This document shows positions 8,209 to 16,823 of a stretch of DNA of 64,000 bases, in pieces. A program made the position numbers and the translations under genes. Source of the DNA: an uncultured Oscillospiraceae bacterium (lineage in GTDB: Bacteria > Bacillota > Clostridia > Oscillospirales > Oscillospiraceae); the NCBI GenBank assembly GCA_944386985.1, contig CALXDD010000002.1, forward strand, positions 1 to 64,000. The letters are read 5' to 3'. How positions within the stretch are numbered: position 1 is the stretch's first letter; each line of letters opens with the position of its first letter. The notes below the pieces were generated by a model that saw only the letters and a program-made list of their open reading frames with translations, made no database searches and was not told the origin of the DNA.

Positions 8209-8664
8209 ATGAAATGTCCTTACTGTGGGTTTAAGGAGAGTAAAGTGGTGGATTCCCGTCCCGCTGACGAGGGCAGCAGCATCCGCCGGCGGCGGGAGTG
8301 CCTGAGCTGTGAGCGGCGCTTTACAACCTATGAGACCATGGAGTCTCTCCCCATGGTGGTCATCAAAAAGGACGGCAGCCGCCAGACCTTTGACCGGCGG
8401 AAGGTGCTCAACGGCATGATCCGCGCCTGTGAGAAGCGGCCGGTGCCTCTGGCAGAGTTGGAGCGGCTTACCGATGAGATCGAGCAGACCCTGCAGAACT
8501 CTCTGGAGCGGGAAATCAGTACGGAGACCATCGGCGAGCAGGTGATGGAGAAACTGAAGAGTGTGGACGAGGTGGCCTACGTCCGCTTTGCCTCGGTGTA
8601 TCGTCAGTTCAAGGACATCAATACCTTTATGGCAGAACTCAATAAATTGCTGGCGGAAAAATAG
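8209..8664 (+). CDS. nrdR: Transcriptional repressor NrdR
   Basis: A 151-residue zinc-ribbon/ATP-cone repressor of ribonucleotide reductase genes. MKCPYC and [12 protein letters not shown] give the four zinc cysteines (residues 3, 6, about 31 and 34); the ATP-cone follows ([16 protein letters not shown] onward). The ATG at 8209 has AAAGGGAGG just upstream and gives the standard N terminus; an upstream in-frame ATG at 8149 falls in the promoter. It is monocistronic, with a terminator 55 nt downstream. Confidence 0.97.
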   Translation: MKCPYCGFKESKVVDSRPADEGSSIRRRRECLSCERRFTTYETMESLPMVVIKKDGSRQTFDRRKVLNGMIRACEKRPVPLAELERLTDEIEQTLQNSLEREISTETIGEQVMEKLKSVDEVAYVRFASVYRQFKDINTFMAELNKLLAEK

Positions 8665-8718
8665 CGGGGATAACTTCACATGTAAAACAGGTCATCTGTC
8701 TCACCGGAAAAGATATGA

Positions 8719-8754
8719 GGGAGCCTAAGGAAATACCTTAGGCTCCCTTTTTTG
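8719..8754 (+). terminator. Rho-independent terminator of nrdR
   Basis: A perfect 12-bp stem GGGAGCCTAAGG / CCTTAGGCTCCC, loop AAATA, followed by TTTTTT. Confidence 0.95.
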
Positions 8755-8787
8755 CAAGCACGATGCACCCAAAGGATAAGCGTCTTC

Positions 8788-8817
8788 TTGACGCCTCTGT
8801 ATATTGCGCGATAGAAT
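8788..8817 (+). promoter_or_regulatory. Promoter of the ATP-grasp gene
   Basis: TTGACG (8788-8793), 18-nt spacer, TAGAAT (8812-8817). It lies about 115 nt upstream of the ATP-grasp start. The leader between them holds no obvious riboswitch. Confidence 0.6.
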
Positions 8818-8933
8818 AAGTTACAATATTGTTTCGGGTGGGCGGGCGCTGGGCAAAAGCGGGAATGTTAACCCCGAGGCTCCGTTACCAGACAGAGGCC
8901 AGCGGCGATTTATGCCGCACAAGGAGAGAGAAT

Positions 8934-9932
8934 ATGACACGAATTTGGTTGAACCACTGGTTCAGTACAGCTTACAATATTATCCGTTTAATCAAACAGG
9001 AGGATCCGGATTTTTTTGTCATTGGCAGCAACGCCAACGGCAGTTCTCCCATACAGCTCGCTTGCGACGCATGGTATGAGGAGCCTGTCCTTTCCGGGGA
9101 CGAGTATGTGGCGTACTGCCTGGAATTCTGCCGGCAGCACCGTGTGGAGGTGTTCCTGCCCCACCGGGAAATGCTCGCCATCAGCAGGGAAAAAGACCGG
9201 TTTGCGGAGATCGGGACAAAGGTGATGGCAGACGACTATGACATGATTTCCGTTTTAAACCGAAAAGACACGGCCTACGAATTGTTCAGGAAAGAACACA
9301 TCGGAGCCGTTCCCGACTACTGGATTGTCACAACGGCGGAGCAGTTCAAAGAGGGGTATTCTGCGCTGCGCAGCCGGTATCAGCAGGTTTGCTTGAAACT
9401 TGTGCGGGACGAGGGAGGAACGAGCTTCCGCCTGATTGACGACAGGGAAACCGGGGATGCGGCTTTGCTCGGCAGCCATTCGGGGCGCATCAGCTATGAG
9501 AGAGTCCTGGCGGCCCTTGGGGAACAGACGGCTTTTTCTCCCATTATGCTGATGCCGTATTTGCCCGATGAGGAGGTCAGCGTGGACTGCCTGAAAACCT
9601 CCGGCGGTATCATTATGATCCCCCGCATCAAAGGGCCTACCCGGGTCGAAAGAATACGGTATGACCCTGAAATACTGGACATCTGCGGGGCTTTTTATGA
9701 GAAGGTCCCGCTGGAATGCCCCTGCAATATTCAGCTGAAGTATTTGGAAGGGACCCCCTATATGCTGGAGGTGAACACGAGAATGTCCGGAGGAGTCCAA
9801 ATGGCCTGTTTGGGAAGCGGCGTCAATCTGCCCAATCTCGCAGTCAATAAGCTGCTCGGCGTGGAAAAGAGCTGGAAAAACGAGCAGAAGGAGACATTGG
9901 TATCCTACATGGAGATTCCTGTCATCCTATAG
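8934..9932 (+). CDS. ATP-grasp family ligase, substrate unknown
   Basis: 332 residues. The N-terminal region is Rossmann-like (FFVIGSNANG), and the ATP-grasp core shows the KLVRDEGGTSFRLI glycine-loop region and the Mg-binding end of the fold, EVNTRMSGG. It resembles carbamoyl-phosphate-synthase-like ATP-grasp ligases that join a carboxylate to an amine or thiol. The start at 8934 follows AAGGAGAGAG. It stands alone, with its own promoter and terminator, and no peptide substrate or partner enzyme is adjacent. Related enzymes occur in ter-type stress clusters and peptide-ligase pathways; nothing here decides between them. Confidence 0.8.
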   Translation: MTRIWLNHWFSTAYNIIRLIKQEDPDFFVIGSNANGSSPIQLACDAWYEEPVLSGDEYVAYCLEFCRQHRVEVFLPHREMLAISREKDRFAEIGTKVMADDYDMISVLNRKDTAYELFRKEHIGAVPDYWIVTTAEQFKEGYSALRSRYQQVCLKLVRDEGGTSFRLIDDRETGDAALLGSHSGRISYERVLAALGEQTAFSPIMLMPYLPDEEVSVDCLKTSGGIIMIPRIKGPTRVERIRYDPEILDICGAFYEKVPLECPCNIQLKYLEGTPYMLEVNTRMSGGVQMACLGSGVNLPNLAVNKLLGVEKSWKNEQKETLVSYMEIPVIL

Positions 9933-10048
9933 CGGACGGACCGTGGATTTGCCGGACAGACTTCGCCGTCTGACAGGGAATACAGGGCGGGAGCGGAAAA
10001 GGCGATAGGTTTGGCTTGATTTGCCTGGACAAACTATGCTATACTGAG

Positions 10049-10088
10049 GGTGCGGTAAGACGGCTTGGAACGCCTGCCGCACCTTTTT
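10049..10088 (+). terminator. Terminator downstream of the ATP-grasp gene
   Basis: GGTGCGG / CCGCACC outer stem with an inner GGC/GCC stem, followed by TTTTTA. It lies 117 nt after the ATP-grasp stop. The interval 9933-10048 contains only a promoter-like sequence (TTGATT, 18 nt, TATACT at 10016-10045) whose start point would fall inside the hairpin. Confidence 0.7.
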
Positions 10089-10172
10089 ACATCCGGGAAA
10101 GATCCGGCGGAATGTGACTGCAGCGGAAAAATTGCGGTATCTTTTCAAAAAGCGGGTCTGACTCAAAAATCG

Positions 10173-10553
10173 TCACAAAAAGTTCTTGATGTTGACCTGC
10201 TGTGTCTCGGATAAGAGACGCAGTTGGGAGTAGAGCTGGGCCAGGGTGGTGTGGAAATCCGGAATATCCTGTTGGTCGCAGGCGGCGAAGGCTGCGGCGA
10301 AAAGGTTCTCCGCCTCGTCCAGCTCCTGATGCTCCAGAATGGTGTGGAAGAAGGTCTGGCTGCGCTTCCAGTCCTGATAACTCCGTTGGATCTGGTCCTC
10401 CGCATCCTCCCATTGCTCCTCTACAGCCAGGTGGTCGGCGAGCTCAAGCATGGCGATCCAGCGGTCCGTCTGTTGTTGGACGTATCGGCCTGTCCAGAGG
10501 GCAAAGGCCAGCATGGCCGCAAGCAGGGCCAAAGGAAGATACAGCGCCTTCAT
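10173..10553 (-). CDS. DUF4363 family protein
   Basis: 126 residues. One N-terminal hydrophobic segment (residues 4-22) is followed by a helical extracytoplasmic domain, matching the small DUF4363 proteins that accompany YetF/DUF421 proteins in Clostridia. The start overlaps the end of the YetF-type gene by 4 nt, so the two are translationally coupled. Molecular function is unknown; a role as YetF partner in the spore or cell envelope is inferred from pairing. Confidence 0.82.
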   Translation of the reverse strand: MKALYLPLALLAAMLAFALWTGRYVQQQTDRWIAMLELADHLAVEEQWEDAEDQIQRSYQDWKRSQTFFHTILEHQELDEAENLFAAAFAACDQQDIPDFHTTLAQLYSQLRLLSETQQVNIKNFL

Positions 10554-11233
10554 GTGGCATCCTCCTTTGGCACACAGACCACAGCCTCCCCATCATCCAC
10601 GGTGAAGAGGAAGACCTGGTCCACAGAGGCGATGCCCCGCTGGCGCAGCTGGGAGGCAAGCCACTGGCGGGTATGCCCGGAGGCCAGGAGGTTTCGCTCC
10701 ATAAGCCGCCCGTCGTTGATGAGCAGAACAGGGAGGCTGACGTTGTCTGCCACCTCCATGCCGGCGGCAGAAGGGGTGAGAGGGGACTCTTTGGTGTAGG
10801 GGAATACCGATACCTTGCCGCTGGTCTCCAGGATGGCGTACTTCACGGCGGAGAGATCGGAGATCCCCTGGCCCCGAAGCTGTTCCAGCAGTTCGTCCAC
10901 CGTCAGCCGGTTCTGGGCCATCTCCTTTTGCTGCAGCTTCCCATCCCGAATAATGGTGGTGGGGCGGCCGCACAGCAGGGAGCGCAGGCGGATGGACTTG
11001 AGATTGAGAAAACTCAGGAGCAGGGAGAGACACAGCAGTGTGACGATAGGCAGAAGGCCGTTGACCAGCGGGATGCCGAAGTCCTGCATGGGCACCGCCG
11101 CCAGGTCGGAGATGATGAGGGTGAGCACCAGCTCGCTGGGCTCCAGCTCGCCGATCTGCCGCTTGCCCAAAAGCCGCAGTCCCACCATCAGTGCCAGGTA
11201 GAGAATCATGGTACGAAACAGTGCGGTGGTCAT
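10550..11233 (-). CDS. YetF/DUF421 family membrane protein
   Basis: 227 residues. Three N-terminal TM segments (about 5-75, including the family motif LLGKRQIGELEPSELV) are followed by a cytoplasmic YetF domain (RPTTIIRDGKL, TVDELLEQLR, YAILE). The start at 11233 is preferred over 11254 because AAAGGAAG lies 6 nt upstream. It is co-transcribed with DUF4363. YetF-like proteins influence spore inner-membrane properties in Bacillus; here that is only an analogy. Confidence 0.92.
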   Translation of the reverse strand: MTTALFRTMILYLALMVGLRLLGKRQIGELEPSELVLTLIISDLAAVPMQDFGIPLVNGLLPIVTLLCLSLLLSFLNLKSIRLRSLLCGRPTTIIRDGKLQQKEMAQNRLTVDELLEQLRGQGISDLSAVKYAILETSGKVSVFPYTKESPLTPSAAGMEVADNVSLPVLLINDGRLMERNLLASGHTRQWLASQLRQRGIASVDQVFLFTVDDGEAVVCVPKEDAT

Positions 11234-11347
11234 AGGACACTTCCTTTCCACCATAGTATGTACGGAAGGGACCGGAGTATCCGGGGTAAAAAGTGAGAAT
11301 TTCCAGGAAAAGATCGCAGAAGGAAAGGAGGATCATGGGGAAGGACC

Positions 11348-11530
11348 CATCAGAAGCGCCAGCACCCGCCCCAGGGCGGGATGACGAGGAGAGGGGAGTA
11401 TCGAAGATTCGGCGGATGCCCCTCCGCCCATCCGGGTGCGTACCCGGCCTACAAAGACACGGGTGACCGTGCAACAAAAGGGCCGGGGCCGGAGATGAGA
11501 GACAAATGGCTGCGAGTTTGTCCTCCTGAG
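11348..11530 (+). ncRNA. glmS ribozyme / GlcN6P riboswitch
   Basis: It matches the glmS ribozyme core: AGCGCC at the cleavage site (predicted between A11355 and G11356), then GACGAGGAGAGGGG, TATCGAAGATTCGGCGGATGCC split around 11385-11420, and the CAACAAAAGG and AAATGGCTGCGAG pseudoknot region further on. It lies in the glmS leader, so glucosamine-6-phosphate should trigger self-cleavage and lower GlmS synthesis. Confidence 0.95.
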
Positions 11531-11606
11531 ACAATCCATAGGAGCCTGCAGGGTGAAGTGCGCCCATTTGGCAGGCATGTGCGACATCAGAGGAGGATTT
11601 TTATCT

Positions 11607-13442
11607 ATGTGCGGAATTGTTGGATATGTGGGACAGGAGCAGGCGGCGCCCATTCTGCTGGATGGCCTGAGTAAACTGGAGTACAGAGGGTATGACTCCG
11701 CCGGACTGGCGGTGTACGCCGACCAGAAGGGGACCCTGGAGGTCCACAAGGCCAAGGGACGGCTGCAGGTGCTGTCGGATATGCTTCAGGGCGGCGCCTC
11801 TGTCCACGGCTGCGTGGGCATCGGCCATACCCGATGGGCCACCCACGGTGCGCCCTCCGACGTCAACTCCCACCCGCAGGTCAGCCGCAGCGGCCGGATC
11901 GCTGTGGTCCACAACGGGATCATTGAGAACTATGCGGAACTGAAGGATTTTTTGATGGAGCAGGGCGTTCCCTTTACCTCCGAGACGGATACCGAGGTGG
12001 TGGCCCAGCTCATTGAGCACTTTTATCAGGGGGATATCCTCCAGGCGGTGGGCCGGGTGCTGCGCCGTATCGAGGGGGCCTACGCCCTGGGTATTCTCTG
12101 TGCCGACGATCCGGATCAGATCATCGCGGTGCGCAAGGACAGCCCTTTGATTCTGGGTTATGGCGATAACTGCAGCTTCTTGGCCAGCGATGTCACCGCC
12201 ATCATCCGTCACACTCGGGATGTGGTGTATATGGACGACGGCGAGGTGGCGGTGCTGCGGCGGGATGGCATCCAGTGCTACAATCACCTGATGCAGCCCA
12301 TTGAAAAAGAAATCTCCCATGTGGACTGGGAGATCGACGCAGCGGAGAAGGGCGGCTATGAGCACTTCATGTTCAAGGAAATCATGGAGCAGCCCGAGGC
12401 CCTGCGCCGGTGTGTCTTTCCACGGATTCGGGACGGGGAGGTATACCTGGAGAACTTTGGCCTTTCGGAGGAGTATATCCGAAAAATTGAGAAGATCTAT
12501 ATCGTGGCCTGCGGCTCCTCCTACCATGTGGGCGTGGTGGGGAAGTACAATCTGGAGCGTCTGACCCGCAAGCCGGTGGAGGTGGCCCTGGCCTCGGAGT
12601 TCCGGTATATGGACCCCATCGTCAGCGAGAACACCCTGGTGGTGGTGATCAGCCAGTCCGGTGAGACCCTGGATACCATGGCCGCCCTCCGGGAGGCCAA
12701 ACGGCTTGGGGCCACTGTCCTCTCCATTGTCAATGTAGTGGGCAGCTCCATCGCCCGGGAGTCGGACGTGGTGCTGTACACCTGGGCCGGGCCGGAGATT
12801 GCCGTGGCTACCACCAAGGCCTACTCCACCCAGATGGCGGTGATGGACCTGCTGGCGCTCTACTTTGCCCGGGTGCTGGACACTGTGGAGGAGGCGGAGT
12901 ATCACTCCGCTCTGGAGGAGATGCTGCTCCTGCCTGCCAAGATGGAGTCCATTCTGACGGATAAGGACGACATCCAGTACTATGCCAGTCAGTATTTTAA
13001 CCACAACAGCGTGTTTTTCATCGGTCGGAATGTGGACTACGCCATGGGGCTGGAGGGCTCTTTGAAGCTGAAGGAGATCTCTTATATCCACTCCGAGGCC
13101 TACGCCTCCGGTGAACTGAAGCACGGCACCATCAGCCTTATTGAAAGCGGCACATTGGTGGTGGCTCTGGCCACCTACCGAAAGCTGTTTGAGAAGAGCA
13201 TGAACAATGTGGTGGAGGTGAAGTCCCGAGGAGCGGACGTGTTGGCGCTGACCACAGAGAGCAACCGGGCGGAGATGGAGAAAGTGGCCAACGCCGTCAT
13301 CACCATCCCTGATACCCATGATCTCCTCCTGCCCAGCCTTGGTGTGGTGCCTCTGCAGCTGTTTGCCTACTATGTGGCGCTGATGAGAGGCTGCGATATT
13401 GATAAGCCCCGGAACCTTGCCAAGAGTGTGACGGTGGAGTAA
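11607..13442 (+). CDS. glmS: Glutamine--fructose-6-phosphate aminotransferase (isomerizing)
   Basis: A 611-residue enzyme making glucosamine-6-phosphate, the first step to UDP-GlcNAc. MCGIVGYVG places the N-terminal nucleophile Cys directly after Met; the GATase II domain runs to about 240, followed by two SIS domains with ACGSSYHVG and SQSGET and the C-terminal KSVTVE. The start at 11607 follows AGGAGGA. The upstream frame is open but is inside the ribozyme leader. Confidence 0.98.
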   Translation: MCGIVGYVGQEQAAPILLDGLSKLEYRGYDSAGLAVYADQKGTLEVHKAKGRLQVLSDMLQGGASVHGCVGIGHTRWATHGAPSDVNSHPQVSRSGRIAVVHNGIIENYAELKDFLMEQGVPFTSETDTEVVAQLIEHFYQGDILQAVGRVLRRIEGAYALGILCADDPDQIIAVRKDSPLILGYGDNCSFLASDVTAIIRHTRDVVYMDDGEVAVLRRDGIQCYNHLMQPIEKEISHVDWEIDAAEKGGYEHFMFKEIMEQPEALRRCVFPRIRDGEVYLENFGLSEEYIRKIEKIYIVACGSSYHVGVVGKYNLERLTRKPVEVALASEFRYMDPIVSENTLVVVISQSGETLDTMAALREAKRLGATVLSIVNVVGSSIARESDVVLYTWAGPEIAVATTKAYSTQMAVMDLLALYFARVLDTVEEAEYHSALEEMLLLPAKMESILTDKDDIQYYASQYFNHNSVFFIGRNVDYAMGLEGSLKLKEISYIHSEAYASGELKHGTISLIESGTLVVALATYRKLFEKSMNNVVEVKSRGADVLALTTESNRAEMEKVANAVITIPDTHDLLLPSLGVVPLQLFAYYVALMRGCDIDKPRNLAKSVTVE

Positions 13443-13450
13443 ACATGGCC

Positions 13451-13484
13451 TGGCTGTGTCATCCAAAAGGATGACACAGCCAGA
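13451..13484. terminator. Perfect 15-bp inverted repeat after glmS
   Basis: CTGGCTGTGTCATCC-aaaa-GGATGACACAGCCAG lies 8 nt after the glmS stop. The stem is ideal for a terminator but is followed by AATTACC, not a U-run, so it may act instead as a stabilising hairpin or a weak terminator. Confidence 0.6.
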
Positions 13485-13540
13485 ATTACCAAATGGAGTA
13501 TAGTGATTAAACTTTACAGTAGTGCGTGGGGGAGGGGACT

Positions 13541-15040
13541 ATGGGACATGCAGTGATGGAAGCCATAGCCGCCGGTGTGGCAGAGCATAGAGAGGAGATC
13601 ATCGAGGGAATTTTAGAGGAATTTCTGGCCTTGTGCCGGATTCCTCACCAGAGCGGGCACGAGGAGGCCATCAGTCTTTACCTCCTGCAGCGGCTGGAGG
13701 AAATGGGGTTTGAGAGCAGCCGGGACGAGAATTTCAATGTGATTGCCGATATCCCGGCCACCGCAGGCCTGGAAGACCGCCCGAGAGTGGTGCTTCAGGC
13801 CCATATGGACATGGTGGTGGCGACGGAGCCGGGGGAGTTTGATCCGCAGCAGGACCATGTCTGCCCAGTGATCGAAGGGGACCTTCTCCATACCGACGGG
13901 CGCTCCTCTCTGGGTGCGGACAACGGCATCGGCGTGGCGGCAATTTTGTATGCAGTGGGCCGCCCGCGGCTGCCCCACGGGCCATTGCGGGTGATCTTCA
14001 CCTCCTGCGAGGAGGTGGGACTGCGGGGGGCAAAGCTCCTGGACCCTGCGGTTTTGCAGGATGTACGGTATCTCATCAATTTGGACGGATTCCACGCGGA
14101 CCGAGCCGTGGTGGGCTGTATGAGTGGGAAACGGGAGACATTTTTCCACCCCATGCGGACCGTCCAGACCATGCCGGGCAGCGTGGGCATCGAGGTGGAG
14201 CTCTCTGGTTTTCGTGGCGGCCACTCCGGGGAGGACATCGGGGCCCACCGGTGCAACGCCATCCGTCTGATGGCAGAGATGCTATACTGTGTAAAGGAAA
14301 AAAACTTTCCAATGGAAATTGCCGCTATGGACGGAGGTACCGGCGCCAATGTGATCCCGCGGACCTGTGCGGCCACCTTGGCGGTGTCGGCGGATGAGCG
14401 GCTGGCGGTGGAGCGAAGAATCCAGGAGGAGTTCTGCTGGGTGACGGCGGCCTACAAAACGGAGGAGCACACGCCCCACCTGGAGTTTCGGGAGGTTCCG
14501 GTACCCAGGCGGGTGTGGAGCGACAGCGTGACCCGGGATGTGCTGGAAGCCATCCGTCTCGAGAACAATGGAGTGTACACCCTGAGCCGCCAATTCCGGG
14601 GGGCGGTGGGCGGCTCCAGCAACTTGGGGCGGATCTTCAGCGATGAGCACAAGGTGGAGCTGCAGATTATGACCCGCTGTGAGTCGGATGATATTGAGAA
14701 AAAGATCCTCCATCAGCATACCCAGGTGGCCAAGCGCTATGGCTTTTCCATGGGGATCGTAGGATATGACGCATGGCACCAGGAGGCGCTGAATCCCCTG
14801 ACAGAGGCGGTGGAAGACGCCTATGAGGAGAACTACCACCGGCGTATCAAGGTGATGGCGGCCCAGGTGGGGTTGGAACCCGCCTACTTCCACACCAAGG
14901 CTCCCTGGCTGACCATGGTCACCCTGGGAGCGGATATTGAAGACGCCCACTCCACCTCGGAGCGGGTGAAGCTGAGCAGTTTGGAGACCATGTTCCGGCT
15001 GATGGCGGGGGCGCTGATCCGTGTGGCCTACCACGGCTGA
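13541..15040 (+). CDS. pepD: Aminoacyl-histidine dipeptidase (PepD-like, M20)
   Basis: A 499-residue zinc M20 peptidase. Metal and catalytic motifs are visible: QAHMDMV (His and Asp), SLGADNGIG (bridging Asp), SCEEVGLRG (catalytic and metal Glu), and FRGGHSGEDIG in the lid region. It cleaves Xaa-His dipeptides such as carnosine; actual specificity is inferred from family. The start at 13541 is chosen with GGAGGGG just upstream; an in-frame GTG at 13526 is less likely. Confidence 0.9.
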   Translation: MGHAVMEAIAAGVAEHREEIIEGILEEFLALCRIPHQSGHEEAISLYLLQRLEEMGFESSRDENFNVIADIPATAGLEDRPRVVLQAHMDMVVATEPGEFDPQQDHVCPVIEGDLLHTDGRSSLGADNGIGVAAILYAVGRPRLPHGPLRVIFTSCEEVGLRGAKLLDPAVLQDVRYLINLDGFHADRAVVGCMSGKRETFFHPMRTVQTMPGSVGIEVELSGFRGGHSGEDIGAHRCNAIRLMAEMLYCVKEKNFPMEIAAMDGGTGANVIPRTCAATLAVSADERLAVERRIQEEFCWVTAAYKTEEHTPHLEFREVPVPRRVWSDSVTRDVLEAIRLENNGVYTLSRQFRGAVGGSSNLGRIFSDEHKVELQIMTRCESDDIEKKILHQHTQVAKRYGFSMGIVGYDAWHQEALNPLTEAVEDAYEENYHRRIKVMAAQVGLEPAYFHTKAPWLTMVTLGADIEDAHSTSERVKLSSLETMFRLMAGALIRVAYHG

Positions 15041-15070
15041 ACAGGCAGATAGAGAGGGGAGTCATCAAAT

Positions 15071-16111
15071 ATGTCAGTAGAGCGAATGCCCTTCGGGGCG
15101 ACAAAAGACGGCAGCGCCGTGGAGAAATTTTTGCTGAAGGCCGGACAGCTGGAGGCGGAGGTTATCACCTATGGCGCCACGCTGACAGCGCTGCGGGTAC
15201 CGGACAAGGACGGGAAAACCGTGGATGTGGTGCTGGGGTATCGCAGTGTGGCGGGCTACGAGGAGAACGGCGGCTATCTGGGCGCTACGGTGGGCCGCTA
15301 TGCCAACCGGATCGGCGGCGCCGCCTTTACCATTGACGGCGTGCGCTACCAGCTGACGGCCAACGAGGGACGCAACCAGCTTCACGGCGGGCCCGGGGGC
15401 TACGCCCACCAGGTGTTCCGGGGGGAGCCCACCGGCGAGAGCCAGGTGACCTTCTCCTTCCGCGATCCGGATGGGGCCAACGGCTATCCGGGAAATGTGG
15501 AAATGTCGGTGACCTATACTTTGACGGAGGAGGGGCTGCGTCTTTCCTACCGGGGAGAGACAGACAAGCCCACTTTCTGCAACTTTACCAACCACAGCTA
15601 CTTTAATCTTAATGGCGGCGGCAGCGCCATGGGGCATCTTCTGTGGATAAAGTCAGATACCTTTACACCGGTTGATGCAGATAGTATTCCGGTGGAACAG
15701 TCCCGCCCGGTGGAGGGCACGGCCTTTGATTTCCGTCAGGAGAAGCCGGTGGGGCGGGATATTGAGGCTGATGAGGAGCAGCTGCATAGGACCGGCGGCT
15801 ACGACCACAATTTCCTGTTGGGAAGCGCGGAGGCCCCCCGGCTGGTGGCCCGGCTGACAGGGGAGAAGAGCGGCATCATCATGGAGACCTACACCTGCCA
15901 AAGCGGTGTGCAGCTCTATGCTGCCAACTGGCTGGAAGCTAAGCGGGATACCAAGTCCGGCATACCCTATGGGAAGCGGGAAGCGGTGTGTCTGGAGACT
16001 CAGATTCCGCCGGACAGCCCCAATCATCCGGAGTGGGGAGATGTGGTACTGCGGCCCGGACAGGTCTATGAGTCGGTGACGGAGTACCGCTTCAGTGTGA
16101 AGGAAGCGTAA
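15071..16111 (+). CDS. galM: Aldose 1-epimerase
   Basis: A 346-residue mutarotase interconverting alpha and beta anomers of sugars. The family motifs are present: YGATLTALRVPD, the catalytic-His segment NHSYFNLNG, and the catalytic-Glu segment CLETQIPPDSPNHP. It follows pepD by 30 nt with a GAGAGGGGAG ribosome site, so the two may be co-transcribed. Confidence 0.95.
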   Translation: MSVERMPFGATKDGSAVEKFLLKAGQLEAEVITYGATLTALRVPDKDGKTVDVVLGYRSVAGYEENGGYLGATVGRYANRIGGAAFTIDGVRYQLTANEGRNQLHGGPGGYAHQVFRGEPTGESQVTFSFRDPDGANGYPGNVEMSVTYTLTEEGLRLSYRGETDKPTFCNFTNHSYFNLNGGGSAMGHLLWIKSDTFTPVDADSIPVEQSRPVEGTAFDFRQEKPVGRDIEADEEQLHRTGGYDHNFLLGSAEAPRLVARLTGEKSGIIMETYTCQSGVQLYAANWLEAKRDTKSGIPYGKREAVCLETQIPPDSPNHPEWGDVVLRPGQVYESVTEYRFSVKEA

Positions 16112-16158
16112 TCGCACGCCGGAGAACTTAAGGGGATGCAGAGAGAATCGTGACATTG

Positions 16159-16201
16159 AAAGCGGGAGCGGTGCAGAAAGAGATGTCGCTCTCGCTTTTA
16201 C
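16159..16201 (+). terminator. Terminator after galM
   Basis: AAAGCGGGAGCG / CGCTCTCGCTTT, a 12-bp stem with one G-U pair and a 16-nt loop, followed by TTA. A short GTG-initiated ORF across it (16150-16380) is not considered real. The stretch 16112-16427 otherwise holds only a second hairpin and no convincing promoter. Confidence 0.7.
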
Positions 16202-16302
16202 CCTTAGGAAAAACAGATGTGAGCTGTTTGGGAAAAAGGATATTTGGAGTGTTCAGCCGTGTTGTTACTTCCTGCTGCGCGGATATTCGGGATTGCTGCA
16301 GA

Positions 16303-16331
16303 GGATCGCCGAAAGGCGGTTCGTTTTTTCG
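16303..16331 (+). terminator. Second terminator before the CIS locus
   Basis: GATCGCC-gaaa-GGCGGTTC followed by GTTTTTTC. Together with the preceding hairpin it insulates the CIS block from pepD-galM. A GATAAT (16381-16386) downstream lacks a good -35, so the CIS promoter is not identified. Confidence 0.65.
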
Positions 16332-16427
16332 AAAATTTTTTGAATTACAGGTGAGAGTTTTTCCAAGTTTTTGTCCCTAAGATAATGAAGGGAGTTAAAG
16401 ACGATCATCTGGAGGGGAGGTTCCAAC

Positions 16428-16772
16428 ATGTACGATACGGAGAAATGTGTCGAGCTGGTGAAACTGCGGGCGCATGAAATGCGCCGAAAGCAGGAAAAAA
16501 AGGCCATTTACGGGCTGTCCATGCTGTGTATGGTTCTGTTTGCTTCTTTTGTGGGGATGATCGGTGCGATGACCGGGCAGTTTGGACAACTCAGAATAAG
16601 AGAAATGTATGGTTCCATGCTGCTGCATGAGGACGCGGGCGGTTATGTGCTGGTGGGTGTGATCGCCTTTGTGGCTGCGGTGGTGATTACCTTATCATGT
16701 ATCCGGTACAGCGAAAAGTCAAAAAAGAATCGCTGCCGCGATATGGAAAAAAAGGACAGCGGAAAGGATTAG
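16428..16772 (+). CDS. Small two-TM membrane protein at head of CIS locus
   Basis: 114 residues. A basic N-terminal helix (RAHEMRRKQEKK) is followed by TM1 (about 27-49), a short external loop, TM2 (about 71-93) and a highly charged Lys-rich tail, giving both ends inside. The ribosome site is GGAGGGGAGG. It is the first gene in the run leading to the sheath gene, 51 nt upstream of the next ORF. It is not a recognised family; a membrane-anchoring or regulatory role in the CIS is inferred only from position. Confidence 0.7.
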   Translation: MYDTEKCVELVKLRAHEMRRKQEKKAIYGLSMLCMVLFASFVGMIGAMTGQFGQLRIREMYGSMLLHEDAGGYVLVGVIAFVAAVVITLSCIRYSEKSKKNRCRDMEKKDSGKD

Positions 16773-16823
16773 AGCAGTACTCTCACAGATGCTGCCGCCG
16801 TGACGGAAGAGGTGTGATGTCGG

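Noticed and set aside
16150-16380. 76-codon GTG-initiated ORF after galM
   Set aside because: It crosses two terminator hairpins and has no ribosome site or coherent protein pattern.
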